A DNA stretch of 64,000 bases from Maratus speciosus (GCA_963932465.1 OZ010790.1:347349087-347413086); one strand, 5' to 3'. Positions 1-9,887 are shown, numbered from the stretch's first letter. The notes: generated by a model from the letters alone, not told the origin. Numbers and translations are program-made.

Positions 1-2187
1 ATTTATTTTTTCATATGATACCGAGGTCGATATCTAACGATGTCTTTGTATGACTAATTTAGTCTCATAATTCATATAACTATGACATTAAACGCCTCAA
101 TACTACAACTATCATAAAAATTTTGAAAATAAAATCTTCATATACGGAATCTGGTCCTTAAAGAAAAAATTATATATTTTCAACAGAAAGAATATGACCA
201 GTTATACCTCCTAAGATGGAAACCTGTTTAAAGCGGAATATATTTCGGTTCGGTTTTCAAGGTTTTAACGAATCCATATTTGAAAAATCTGATTACGTAT
301 TTAATGATTACACACTAAAAATTTTCAAAATCTGGCTATTAGAGATTTATTAAAATAATTAACGAGAGGTCGGGCAAAATACGCATGAATTTTGCCCCCC
401 CCCCCCCCCCGAAAGGCTAGTTTTGGCCATCAAACACATAATTTACTACTACCAATAGATAGAAGTTGCCATACATGATTAAATCCGTGGGAAAATAATC
501 GGGGGAGAACTACGTTTTTCACGGTTTTTAAGAAAATTGGAAAATTTGCCTTACTTTTGAAATGGCGTACTGCGCTTGCTATTGGGTGTATAAAAAAATT
601 GCAAATGTGAAAGTTGTAGAGAATTTTATCTTATTTAATATTGTAATTGACAAAAATTATGCTACTGCAACGGCTATTGAGATATTTAAAAAAATCGAAA
701 AAAGTCCCAAAATTTTGTTGTTTTTCGGCCACAGAAAATTTAGTCTTAAGAAATTTTGTCGGAAAACTTGGTTTTTCCATGTTGGCATCATTATAAACAA
801 TTCAGAAAAAAAAATCTTCTACCCGATTTTTTGTAAGGTAACCCCCTTTTTTTGTACATTTCCCCTGGACTAATTGTATAATACATTCAATTTTACAGAA
901 TTTTTGTAATTTGTTCTGCCATTTAAGGACAAAAGTTGTTGTAAATTATTTCATCAATTATTTTCTTAATTCAAAAATTCCTTTTTGAAAAATTGCGAAA
1001 TTAAAATTTTTGTTTAAACTTTCGCTAAATTTTTGAAATTACGGAATTTTAACTTTCGCTTAAATAATTTGTTTTGTTTTTAGTAAATTCGAAATTTAAA
1101 ATTTTGTTTGAATATCCATTAAATTCTTGAGAAATTTTCACATTTTAAATTTCATTACTTTTTTGTGTTTTTAGAAATTTTAAATTTTTTTTAAACCTTC
1201 GCTTATTTTTTTAAATTTCGAAAATTTGTTTAAATAATTTGAATATTTTTAATTGATTAAAAAGTAATAATTTTGTAATCATTTAAAATTAAATTTAATT
1301 GTATTGCCATCTATGTAAGGATTTTATAAAAATAAATTAGTGGTTTGAATTTAATTATTAAAGAATAAAGTGTTTCGAGAGGAATAGTAAAACGAAATCT
1401 TTTGTGAAATATTCGATCACACTTATCCACTTGTTTAAATTTTATGTTTGATATGCCGCTCAATAATAATTCATTGAAGAAATTTTAAGATAGTAAATTG
1501 TGTAATAACATCAACTTTCCAGTAAAAAAATAAAAATAAAATATGTAACAATAAAAAAATTAAAGAATCACACGCCAAAATTGTGCCCGGAGAATTTCAA
1601 TTTCATAATAGATCAACAAGATACAGCAGCGTAGACGCAATATTTTAGTACGTAAAATCCGTGGTATGGAACGTACTGGATGGTTGCTGCGTCGAAGAGA
1701 GATAATGTACCGGGGTAGACCGTTTCAATCCGGCAGCGATCAAAATTGAGAGGAATCCTTGGCTTGGCGAAACCACTTGTAACCACAAACTTTACATTTT
1801 GGATGCTCCATCGCATTACTGGCTATTGAAATTACTAGTACCCATGGAAGATTTGTATTGTGCCTATAGAAGATCTCGCTTAAAAAATAATTGTGCTTAG
1901 TCTGTTTACTTAGTCAGATAATTGCTATATTTGTATTTAGTACTGTCATTCCGCCAAATGGGTGAAAAACATATTTTCACTCAAAATATAAAATGGATTA
2001 TTAAGAATAAATAATACTGAATCATTAAAAATCTTACATTTATTACAAACGACATTGATATAATGTTTAGAAGCATTAATTTCTTTTTTTATTATTATGA
2101 GTCATTAAATAGTTTTTAATGATAATTTAACACTTGGATAGCTTATTAGAAATTAAATTAAAAAAAATTGGTCATATTTTTGTTTAG
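1..2187. other. AT-rich non-coding flank
   Basis: No gene can be supported here. There is a C16 run at 395-410 and a monotonous A/T stretch at about 870-1300 made of loosely repeated AAATTTT-type words. A patch of clearly higher GC lies at about 1600-1830, with short open frames on both strands but no recognisable domain or splice pair. It is probably intron or intergenic sequence; the GC patch could be an old repeat or an exon fragment. Confidence 0.5.
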
Positions 2188-2454
2188 ATTCAAGAGCAGA
2201 AATTATTTGAGAAAATCTTCTCTGGTCCAGAACATGAAACATACGTCAAATGGGGATTTTTCAACTTGTTATTCGAAAAGCAAATGGCTCTGCTATCTAT
2301 ACTTTACTTCACAAGCATTATTGAAGATATGAATTTTATCTGTGACACAGGAATAAAAATAAAATATGCACAGTTTGCTGGGAGTTATATTTCAATACTA
2401 CCTCCAATGAGTAATTTCAATTCTTTTTGTTATGTACAGGGTGGTTATAATTAA
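2188..2454 (+). other. Possible exon (89-codon open frame)
   Basis: An open frame begins immediately after a TTTGTTTAG sequence that could serve as a 3' splice site. It runs 88 codons to a stop that lies inside the adjacent MITE. The predicted peptide has a mixed, protein-like composition, with Trp, Cys, Pro and charged residues, unlike the Lys/Phe/Ile/Asn-rich translation of the surrounding DNA. I do not recognise a family, and no convincing 5' splice site is visible before the MITE. The MITE insertion at 2437 may have replaced or displaced the original donor. This may be a real or decayed host exon, or chance. Confidence 0.25.
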
Positions 2455-2908
2455 ACTTCCCCTATAAACAGCATCCTACAGCGAAAACGGGTGAGCGGAA
2501 TGCAATGAAATTTGGTATATAGACTAGACACGCGATGCGCTGACGGAATTTCGAAAAAAAAAAGTAGTTCCAAAATGTCCACCAGAAGGCGCTTTTTCCG
2601 AAAAAAAAATTAACTTTAACACAATAAACGACCAAAACGGAATATAAAAACTATATTAACAATCCAGAACAAGAATTATGAGTAATAAAATGTAAAACCG
2701 GCTGTTTTGGCCGTTTATTGTGTTTAATTTAATGTTTTTTCCAGAAAAAGCGCCATCTGGTGGACATTTTGGAACTAATTTTTTTTTTTTTCGAAATTCC
2801 GTGAGCGTATCTCGTGTATAATCTATATACCAAATTTCATTGCATTCCGCTCACCCGTTTTCGCTGTAGGATGCTGTTTATAGCGGAAGTTTAATTATAA
2901 CCACCCTG
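2437..2908. mobile_element. Fold-back Tc1/mariner-type MITE, TA target duplication
   Basis: The element begins CAGGGTGGTTATAATTAAAC and ends with the reverse complement. TA lies on both sides (2435-2436 and 2909-2910). The arms pair over most of the element, including the poly-A/T and GCGCTTTTTCC parts, so it would fold into one long hairpin. There is no transposase. It is likely a non-autonomous derivative mobilised by a mariner-like transposase. Confidence 0.85.
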
Positions 2909-2925
2909 TATATTGTAATTAATAA

Positions 2926-3660
2926 AGGGTGTCCCAAAATTCACGCAAGAAGAAATTTTGATAGAAAATACAGGTTTATAATTAAAAATTAGAAATTTTT
3001 TATTGATTCATAAAGTATACAGTATAAGGTTATGTATGTAGAAAATACAGGTTTATAATTAAAAATTATAATTTTTTTATTGATTCATAAAGTATACGGT
3101 ATAGGGTTATGTATGGAACAGCATATCGGGTAAATGGCCTCCATCGCTTTGTTGGCACGTATGAATTCTTTTGTTGAAATTTTCCATGACCGTTTTGTAT
3201 AAATGTGACTGAATTTCGTTAATACAGCTCTCAATTTCCTCCTTCAAGGCGTGGGTGATCGTGTGCTTGCTGGCTTAAACTTTGCAGTTCAAAAAATCCC
3301 AAAGAAAAAAGTCCAACGGCATTAAATGGCATGATCTAGGCGGCCAATTCTGATCACCAAATTGGAAAATTACATGACCAACAAATGACTTATGCAGTAA
3401 TTGAAATGTTTCTTGGGTTGTATGGCATGTGGCACCACACATCGTCGAGATCCATATTTTGCAATTTAGACGCAAATAGAGCAAAATTCAAGTCTTGCGT
3501 GAATTTTGGGACACCCAGAAAACCCGTTGAGGCACGATAGGCTATTTCGTACATAACCCTATACTGTATACTTTATGAATCAATAAAAAATTTAGTTTTG
3601 AATTATAAGCCCGTGTTTTCTCTCAAAATTACTTCTTGCATGAATTTTGGAAGACCCTTT
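2926..3660 (-). mobile_element. Decayed mariner-like element with rearranged ends
   Basis: The left end AGGGTGTCCCAAAATTCACG recurs inverted at about 3640-3657, and a third inverted copy lies inside at about 3491-3513. A 76-bp block ending AAAGTATAC is tandemly duplicated (about 2957-3107) and present once more inverted (about 3535-3610). The structure suggests a Tc1/mariner relative that suffered nested insertion or rearrangement. It contains the transposase fragment described separately. Confidence 0.65.
3107..3484 (-). pseudogene. Mariner-like transposase C-terminal remnant
   Basis: This is the C-terminal part of a mariner/Tc1-superfamily (DDE/D) transposase, which would cut and rejoin the element ends. 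The translation keeps GATCHT, then NWPPRSC and PLDFFLW. These are the blocks around the second and third catalytic acidic residues in this superfamily. A helical tail follows, ending HLPDMLF and a stop. Two catalytic positions look lost: the Asp normally before GATCHT is Cys, and the Asp normally after RSC is His. An in-frame TAA interrupts the tail where a Tyr codon is expected. The N-terminal half, including the DNA-binding domain and the first Asp, is missing. It is inactive. Confidence 0.75.
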
Positions 3661-3787
3661 ATTTTACATTTTACAATTATTATTTTACAGATAAAATTAC
3701 TTCCTTTCATTTCATGCAATTAGCCTTACCTTAGTTCTTGCTTTTATATCATTTATCTGTAAGTCATTTCTCTTATATTTTGAACAG

Positions 3788-3900
3788 GAAAATGGCAGCC
3801 AGTCATGGGCTCCTCTGGCAGTGGCAATCATGTTGCTGGTGGGCTCCTTCATTTCCATAATAACACTTTCCGCCTCTCTCTTCATTTTCCTGTATTTCAG
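3788..3900 (+). CDS. Candidate host exon encoding a transmembrane segment
   Basis: A 113-bp stretch of normal codon composition sits between a plausible 3' splice site (pyrimidine-rich, ending TTTTGAACAG) and a near-consensus 5' splice site (CAG|GTAAAT at 3900/3901). The frame is open throughout. It encodes a short polar lead with NGS, then a long hydrophobic helix (APLAVAIMLLVGSFISIITL and onward) ending in Leu-Tyr-Phe-Arg. This is a typical single-pass membrane segment with a positive stop-transfer end. The exon starts in phase 0 and ends after two bases of a codon. No other exon of the gene is identified with confidence. The retrotransposon begins 25 bp beyond the donor, so it lies at the very start of the following intron. 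I do not recognise the gene; a cell-surface receptor or cadherin-like protein is possible but unproven. Confidence 0.5.
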
Positions 3901-3920
3901 GTAAATGTCGTAAAATATCT

Positions 3921-3925
3921 TGTGT
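3921..3925. repeat. Target-site duplication TGTGT (left)
   Basis: TGTGT directly precedes the left LTR and recurs directly after the right LTR at 20164-20168. Ty3/gypsy integrases make 4-6 bp duplications, so this fixes both element ends. Confidence 0.9.
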
Positions 3926-5651
3926 TGTTGGCATGATTTCAACATTTTGGATATTTAGAACTATTTTTTTGAAGGAAAAAGATATATATATATATGAATA
4001 AGTTTACTGTCGATATCATCTATGTATATATTTATCTAAGTGATTATTTTATCTAATTGATTAATTTTTTAATTCAAGTTTTTTTTTATCTAAGTGATTA
4101 TTTTATCTAATTGATTAATTTTTTAATTCAAGTTTTTTTTTTCAATGTACAGTATTATTGTTTTTATGTATGCATTTATTAGTACATTATTATTATTTTA
4201 TTAAGGATGGGTACCAAGAGCATTAAGTATTTTCCCAGGCAAGTGTTTTGCTAAGGGGAAAGCTTAATTGCCAGTTACTATCTGTATGTATGATATTACG
4301 ATGTAAAGTAAAGAATTGGACAGTTTTGGTACAAAAGAGGGACTTTTATGACCTCATGTTTTATGGGACAGCTGCAGGATCTTCGTGTGGGAGCCCGCGG
4401 TCTCGTGGGAAAGTGGGGTTTGAAATATCGGATGTAGGAGGGTCGAAAGGCCCCGTGCATTCCGGGGACCCACTGACCACTGGCCGACACGAAGGCGGGT
4501 CCAGGCAGCGGCGAGTGGTTGGAGATTTTAATTATGCTGAATATGTTAATTCGCATCCACCACTCAGGGCCGCACATGCAAATTTTTAACAGAGAGAGAT
4601 TTTCTTTTTCTCGAAAAAAAGACAGATGTACAAAAAGAGTTCCAGAGTGCGGTGGTTATTTTTTTCAAGCCCTTTTTGGCTGATCTGCCCATGTTTACTT
4701 GCTCTGTCTATGACGAGCAATATAGTAGTGTTAATTTTTTTTAAAAAAAAATGATTTAAACATTTTTGCTTTTGGCCCAGACCTGGGTGAAATTTAGTGT
4801 AAATAAAACTAAAATTACGGAACACGAATATGTGTGTTGTGGTTCTACAAACAAAAAAAAAGAACTTTTGGATATATATATATATACTGTCAAGTCTACA
4901 ACTCTAAAAGGATCTTGTGACCCCAATGGGGAAAAAGGTACGATGTTATGGATGTTCTCTTTTCTATTGTGTACCGTTTTAATATCAAATGTTTTGAATT
5001 GGGAATAGGGTGCCCAGGAGAACTTTTCAACTTCAATTAATATCCAAATTAGTGTTTTTTTTTTTCATGAGTTATTATTTTGGATGGTAAAAGTATGAAT
5101 TATTTAATTGTAACTTAATATAATTTGCCTGTGGTGTAAATAAATGATTTATTATTATTAATTCCCTTCTTTGTTATTATTTGTTAAAAGTCTTGCTAAT
5201 TACTTATTTTACGTATTTAGAAATTACCTGACTGCTTAATATTATTATTAGACCATATATGTAAAAGCCATAATTAAATTTATCTTGTAGGGTTGGTTTG
5301 TCTGAAAATTGGGGAGTTATATTTAGTGGTTTTGATTTTATTATATATTTCCCTTCAAACCAATTGGCCATAGGTTAGTTATCTTCTAAACATTTCACAA
5401 CGCATTGTCTTATTTATTCAAGATAACCTTTTAGGTAAATGACCGTAGGTTATCTATTAACTAACTAGGCTTTTACGATCACCAGGTTCGCTATAATTAG
5501 AGGCCCCTATAAGATAGATTTTCTTTTGGATCAAGTAAGTTCGGAGAAAAGGGTGCGCCCAACACTCTTGTTAGCTTGTGCTAGGGAATTTATAGATAAA
5601 TTAAGATATTCATTAACCTAATTTTTAATAGTTGTCTAGATCTTGCCAGCA
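3926..5651 (+). repeat. 5' LTR, 1726 bp
   Basis: The LTR starts TGTTGGC and ends GCCAGCA, an imperfect inverted repeat with the usual TG...CA ends. It holds a short (AT)n tract, a duplicated 56-bp block at 4035-4140 and a strikingly GC-rich island at about 4362-4530. AATAAA motifs at 4802 and 5139 could be poly(A) signals. The two overlapping opposite-strand open frames over the GC island are a composition effect and identical in both LTRs; I do not call them genes. No clear TATA box was found. Confidence 0.93.
4362..4530 (+). promoter_or_regulatory. GC-rich, CpG-containing island inside the LTR
   Basis: About 170 bp of GC-rich sequence with many CpGs lies in an LTR that is otherwise strongly AT-rich. 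The same block is at 18872-19040 in the right LTR. Its position in the first half of the LTR would suit the promoter or enhancer, but this is inference from composition only. Confidence 0.35.
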
Positions 5652-5669
5652 TGGGCTTCCCCGATACTT
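5652..5669 (+). promoter_or_regulatory. Putative primer-binding site
   Basis: The first internal bases after the LTR are TGGGCTTCCCCGATACTT. The TGG start matches the CCA end of a tRNA, as expected for reverse-transcription priming. The rest does not match a tRNA 3' end I can recognise. The primer could be an unusual or organellar tRNA, an internal tRNA fragment, or the site may be mis-assigned. Confidence 0.45.
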
Positions 5670-6223
5670 AGGTGGTACCGTGATCTCTTCCTTTGGGAAC
5701 GTGAGGTTATTATTGTTTTATCTTAATTATAATTACATTTTGGGTCAAATTAATTACATTAATAATTTTTTGTATACTTTAGGTATTAAAATTCTAAGGA
5801 TATTTAGGTCTAAATTATTATGCAGATAATTTCAATTTTTTCATCCTACATATTAAATTTTTTTTTTGTTTTGTTCGAATGACAAAGTTCTCCTGTGGAC
5901 AAAACAAAGATTGGCACAACTTTTATAACAAGGTTCAGTCATGACAAATGATAATATGAGAAAATATATTATTGAAAATTATATATTTACTTTTTATATA
6001 TGTTTTTCTCAGGTTTAGGAGTTTGTTAAATATATCGAGTTGAATTATAATGAGTAATTGTATATTATACATGTGCATTAAGAAATAATAATAGAGGGGT
6101 ATTATTATGATAAAAGAAAAAATAAATAAGAAAAAATAAATAAACAAAAAGAAAATAATAAAATTTTTCTATAATTTATCAGTGCAACTGATAGAAAAGG
6201 TAGAAATACATAGATGTAAAAAA

Positions 6224-6257
<34 letters not shown>

Positions 6258-6531
6258 TACAGTTATGCGTGGCTGAGATGGTGCACTTGAAGAAAGATTT
6301 ATATACATTACATTAATTTTTCTTTTCCTCTATTTTTCGGAAGAATTTATTTTTTTTGGAGTATGCGTTATATGTACTGTGATTAGTTCTCTTATTCCTA
6401 AGGGTTTTTCTTTGAATGGTGTGTTTATATTTCTTTACATTTTATATTTGATTTTTCATGGTATTTCATATTATTAATAATTTTTGCAATTGGAAATTTT
6501 ACACCCAATTTATTTAAAATAATGTTAGCGC
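5670..6531 (+). other. Retrotransposon 5' leader
   Basis: About 860 bp of non-coding leader separates the primer site from the gag start. It contains an A-rich run followed by an (AT)n microsatellite at about 6217-6260 and several upstream ATGs. I see no conserved gene in it. Confidence 0.7.
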
Positions 6532-7875
6532 ATGGGAAATAAGTCTAAAATTAAAAAGCGTACCAGTTCGGAATTTAATAATTTCATTATTGAAGCGCGT
6601 ACCCGTCTTGCACAGAGTAAGTTAAAAAATTCAACGAATAAAGTAAATATGTCTAAAACGGATACCGAAAAGGCGAATACGGATAATTTATTAAATGTGA
6701 TTGCACCATATGATGGGAAGAAAGAATGTAATATACATTATTTTATTCAGGAGTTCGATAGAGCTGCCGTCCAGACGAACTTTTCTAATGAAGTGAAATT
6801 AATAATTTTACGCTCAAAATTTGTCGGAACGGCACGTGAAAGGTTGCAAACGGATGTAGAACTAAATTCGGAAACCGATTATGCGAAATTTAAAGAAAAA
6901 GCGATCCAAACCTTTGACACAAAAAAAACATTCGGTGAATCACATAATGATTTTTCAAAGATTCAACAAAAACCAGCGGAGAGTATGTCGGATTATATTG
7001 TGAGATTTAATCTGGTAGCTGCGAAATTTTTTGACATTTCGGGTCTTTCTAACAAGGCAGATGCGCGGAAATTATTTGATTTGATGAAATTACACCGATT
7101 CTTAGAATCTATCAAACCGGATATTGCTTTGGAAATAAGAAAGAGAGCGATTGATCAGTATAAGGAAGCAACCGAAATTGCCCTAACAGTGGAAGAGGCG
7201 TTTTTGTCGGTTAAGTTTGAGGAACTAAATGCGATAGGTACAAGTACAACAACTGAATTTTGCGAATCATTATTAAGAAAAAATGAAAAACAAGAAAAGG
7301 AATTAAATCAGTTGAGAGCTGAATTGGAAAAATTAAAATGTAAGCCAACAGAAAAATGGCAAAATAATTCACGAAATAATACGAGGTATTGTAATATATG
7401 TAATTTAAGAAATCATGATACGGAAGAATGTCGTTATAATGTAAATAATAAAAGAGAGTATCGGAATAATGATTATCAACAGAATTTTCCAACACATGGA
7501 CAAAATATGCAGGGATTTACAAGCTCTAATAATGAGTCTCGGAATTTTCAGGGGTACGGAAGTGTAGGTAATTGGAATTTTCCTCCACCCCCTCTTCCTC
7601 CTTCATTGCCAATGGGTCAAAATTATCAGTATAATTATGTCCCACAGGGACAGCCTTCAGGTTATGGTAATTATGGTGTGGGAAATATTCATCCTAATTA
7701 TAACTATGGGCAGAATTTTCCGAATGGGCAGGGGTATCACCCACAAAATCAAGGTCAAATAAATCCCCAAGAAAATTATAGGAATGTGAATAATGCGAAT
7801 CGGGATAATAGTACATCAAATAAAACAGAGGGACGTAAGATAACGGGAAATAAGCAACGTTCGGGAAACATATAA
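6532..7875 (+). CDS. Gag polyprotein, Ty3/gypsy type
   Basis: This is the structural protein of the element. It assembles the intracellular particle and packages the RNA. It has 447 residues and is intact. Residues about 45-230 form the helical capsid-like region, followed by a charged coiled-coil stretch at about 245-275 rich in Glu, Lys and Leu. One zinc knuckle follows, C287-X2-C290-X4-H295-X4-C300, the nucleocapsid motif. The tail from about 305 to 447 is very rich in Asn, Gln, Gly and Tyr, with a proline run (PPPPLPP) near residue 350, and is predicted to be disordered and prion-like. The start codon was chosen because it is the first in-frame ATG of the long frame, in a leader without other long frames. 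The stop lies four nucleotides after the frameshift heptamer, so most ribosomes should end here. Confidence 0.93.
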   Translation: MGNKSKIKKRTSSEFNNFIIEARTRLAQSKLKNSTNKVNMSKTDTEKANTDNLLNVIAPYDGKKECNIHYFIQEFDRAAVQTNFSNEVKLIILRSKFVGTARERLQTDVELNSETDYAKFKEKAIQTFDTKKTFGESHNDFSKIQQKPAESMSDYIVRFNLVAAKFFDISGLSNKADARKLFDLMKLHRFLESIKPDIALEIRKRAIDQYKEATEIALTVEEAFLSVKFEELNAIGTSTTTEFCESLLRKNEKQEKELNQLRAELEKLKCKPTEKWQNNSRNNTRYCNICNLRNHDTEECRYNVNNKREYRNNDYQQNFPTHGQNMQGFTSSNNESRNFQGYGSVGNWNFPPPPLPPSLPMGQNYQYNYVPQGQPSGYGNYGVGNIHPNYNYGQNFPNGQGYHPQNQGQINPQENYRNVNNANRDNSTSNKTEGRKITGNKQRSGNI

Positions 7876-7926
7876 GGGGATCTGGGGATACTAAGAATGA
7901 GGAGCAGGAATCTGTCCTCAGATCCC
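7863..7926 (+). promoter_or_regulatory. -1 ribosomal frameshift signal between gag and pol
   Basis: The heptamer GGGAAAC (7863-7869) is in the gag frame as G GGA AAC, a canonical X XXY YYZ slip site of the type used by several retroviruses. After a 7-nt spacer, 7877-7884 (GGGATCTG) pairs perfectly with 7919-7926 (CAGATCCC). The stem continues inward through 7885-7890 with 7913-7918, including two G-U pairs, giving about 14 pairs and a 22-nt loop. The -1 frame is open from 7854 and runs straight into protease, and gag ends at 7873-7875. Position, spacing, frame and structure all fit. Confidence 0.88.
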
Positions 7927-9887
7927 AAAATACGAAGGTTATAGCGAGTGTTAGTGATAAAGAAATGGAAAATGTACCAATTATTAATTTTGATATTAAA
8001 GGAATAAAAGTTTCAGCTCTTTTAGATACGGGCGGAGCAGTGTCTTTAATTTCAGCCAGTTTATTTGAAAAAATAAAAGAAAATAATGTAAAATTTAAAT
8101 ATTTGGGCCATAGGATTAGAATACAATCTTTTAGCGGTACATCAATTCCATTTACACATTGTATACAATTGTCATTTAAATTACAGAATGCATTTACTTC
8201 TGGCACATTTTATGTAACAGAAAATAATTTTAAGGCATCTTATAATATGTTGTTGGGATATGATTATTTAAAAACAAATCAAATGGTGATTGACATAGAA
8301 AAAAAAAGGTTGAAATTTAAAAATGCGAAAATTCCACTCAATCATAATGATAACAAATTACCAGTGCAGGACATAAATATTATAATTACTGAAGAAGTAG
8401 AAAATGTAGTTACTAAAAAGGAGAGTAAGAGAAACAAAATATGGGTAAAATCAGTGCACAAAATTTATATTGCTGCAGGGCAAGAAAAAATCGCTACTTT
8501 ACTATGTCCTGATTTTATAGAAGAAAACAGTATGGTACTTTTTGAGCCAGATATTCATAATTTGGGCATTAAATGTTATAACTCGGTACACGAAATATCT
8601 CAGAACAGAATTATTAATGTAATAATTAAGAATATTTCGGATAAGAAAATTATTCTACAGAAGGGTACAAAATTTGGGAATTTAATTTTAGACATTGATT
8701 TTGGAACGGATGAAGTGCCTGAAAATATTATAGACGGTAAGGTACATGAGATTAATACTTTAAGTATTGAGGAAGTTCGTAAATTGAGGGAAACAGAAAT
8801 TTCACCGGAAGATTTTGATCTTGCGCATCTTCCCAAAGAACTACAGGAAAAGATGGAGAACCTTTTGATGCAACATTTACATGCATTTTCGAAATCTTAC
8901 AAATCGTTAGGTCAGACATCCTTAGTCACCCCCCAAATCAAATTGGCGCACAATCATGCTATACAGTCTAAACCTTATAAGATTCCTCATACAGTGCGAG
9001 AATATGCACAAGCAGAGATAAGAAAGTTGTTGGAGGCAAATATTATTGAGAAAAGCAAATCTTCGTACGCGTTTCCGGTATTATTTGTAAAAAAGAAGAC
9101 TGCGGAGAACCAGGAGTTAAAATATCGTTTAGCTTGTGATTATAGGTTACTAAATGCAATATTAGAAGGATATGCTTATCCGATACCTGATATTCGTGAA
9201 TTGTTGCAGAAAATTAGCGGAAAAAAATATTATACAGTCCTGGACCTCCACAGCGCATTTTTCCAAATAAATTTACAACCACAAGACAGGGAAAAGTTAG
9301 CATTTATAACGGAATTTGGCAAGTTTCAGCCAGTGAGAATGAATTTTGGCTTGAAGGTCAGTCCAACTACTTTCGCAGAATTAATGGACTTAGTTTTAGG
9401 CGACTTCAATAAAGAGGAAGTCACATACTTTATAGACGATGTCCTTATTGCGGCGAATTCGGTGGAAAGAATGCTAACTCTAATTGCAGAGGTCTTAAAA
9501 AAATTGATTGACAACAATTTAACAATAGAGCCACGAAAGATGCAAATATGCAAACATGAAATTGAATTCTTAGGTTTTAGGGTTCATGAAAACGGTTATT
9601 CTCCTTCGAAAAAGAATATTGAAAAAATTCAAAATTTGGCAAGGCCTAAAAACAAAAAGGGTGTCAAATCTCTTTTAGGAATGGCCAATTACTTTAGATC
9701 GTTAATACATAAATATTCGGAAATTGTAGATCCATTAGTTCAAATGACCAAAGAAAAAGTAAAATTTAATTGGAACGAAGAGGCGGAAAAAGCATTTTTG
9801 GCCATTCAAGAAGCTATTTTACATAATCCAACTTTAAAAGCGCCAAATTTCAACAAGCAATTTTTTTTTAATTACGGACGCATCTAA
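7869..9887 (+). CDS. Pol part 1: aspartic protease and reverse transcriptase
   Basis: Translated by -1 frameshifting from gag, so the Met codon at 7965 is probably not used. Counting from that Met, residues 16-28 hold the retroviral aspartic protease active site (LLDTGGAVSLIS; DTG at 21-23). It releases the Gag and Pol domains. A linker runs to about 330. The reverse transcriptase follows, which copies RNA to cDNA in the particle: KPYKIP near 340, the catalytic LDLHSAF with Asp 427, FGLKVSP, and YFIDD at 488-492 (the YxDD box), then the thumb and connection. The frame stops at 9887 just before RNase H because of one extra base relative to the downstream frame in the T9 run at 9861-9869. Up to there the domain looks intact. 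Confidence 0.92.
   Translation, partial: HIRGSGDTKNEEQESVLRSQNTKVIASVSDKEMENVPIINFDIKGIKVSALLDTGGAVSLISASLFEKIKENNVKFKYLGHRIRIQSFSGTSIPFTHCIQLSFKLQNAFTSGTFYVTENNFKASYNMLLGYDYLKTNQMVIDIEKKRLKFKNAKIPLNHNDNKLPVQDINIIITEEVENVVTKKESKRNKIWVKSVHKIYIAAGQEKIATLLCPDFIEENSMVLFEPDIHNLGIKCYNSVHEISQNRIINVIIKNISDKKIILQKGTKFGNLILDIDFGTDEVPENIIDGKVHEINTLSIEEVRKLRETEISPEDFDLAHLPKELQEKMENLLMQHLHAFSKSYKSLGQTSLVTPQIKLAHNHAIQSKPYKIPHTVREYAQAEIRKLLEANIIEKSKSSYAFPVLFVKKKTAENQELKYRLACDYRLLNAILEGYAYPIPDIRELLQKISGKKYYTVLDLHSAFFQINLQPQDREKLAFITEFGKFQPVRMNFGLKVSPTTFAELMDLVLGDFNKEEVTYFIDDVLIAANSVERMLTLIAEVLKKLIDNNLTIEPRKMQICKHEIEFLGFRVHENGYSPSKKNIEKIQNLARPKNKKGVKSLLGMANYFRSLIHKYSEIVDPLVQMTKEKVKFNWNEEAEKAFLAIQEAILHNPTLKAPNFNKQFFFNYGRI
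9861..9869 (+). other. T9 homopolymer where the pol frame breaks
   Basis: Pol changes frame by one base exactly at this run. Removing or skipping one base would join RT to RNase H. Homopolymer position makes a sequencing or assembly error as likely as a real inactivating insertion. Programmed frameshifting at an RT/RNase H border is not a known gypsy arrangement. Confidence 0.8.

Noticed and set aside
562..873. 103-codon open frame on the plus strand
   Set aside because: Composition follows the AT-rich DNA (Lys, Phe, Ile, Asn runs), there are no splice sites or domain, and it lies in a region full of similar short frames.
4248..4589. Overlapping frames on both strands in the LTR (also at 18758-19099)
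   Set aside because: They arise from the GC-rich island having few stop codons, and are identical in both LTRs because the LTRs are identical. No domain is recognisable.
9861..9869. Programmed +1 frameshift at the T9 run
   Set aside because: No stop-codon or rare-codon context typical of +1 recoding is placed at the run, and a homopolymer indel explains it more simply.
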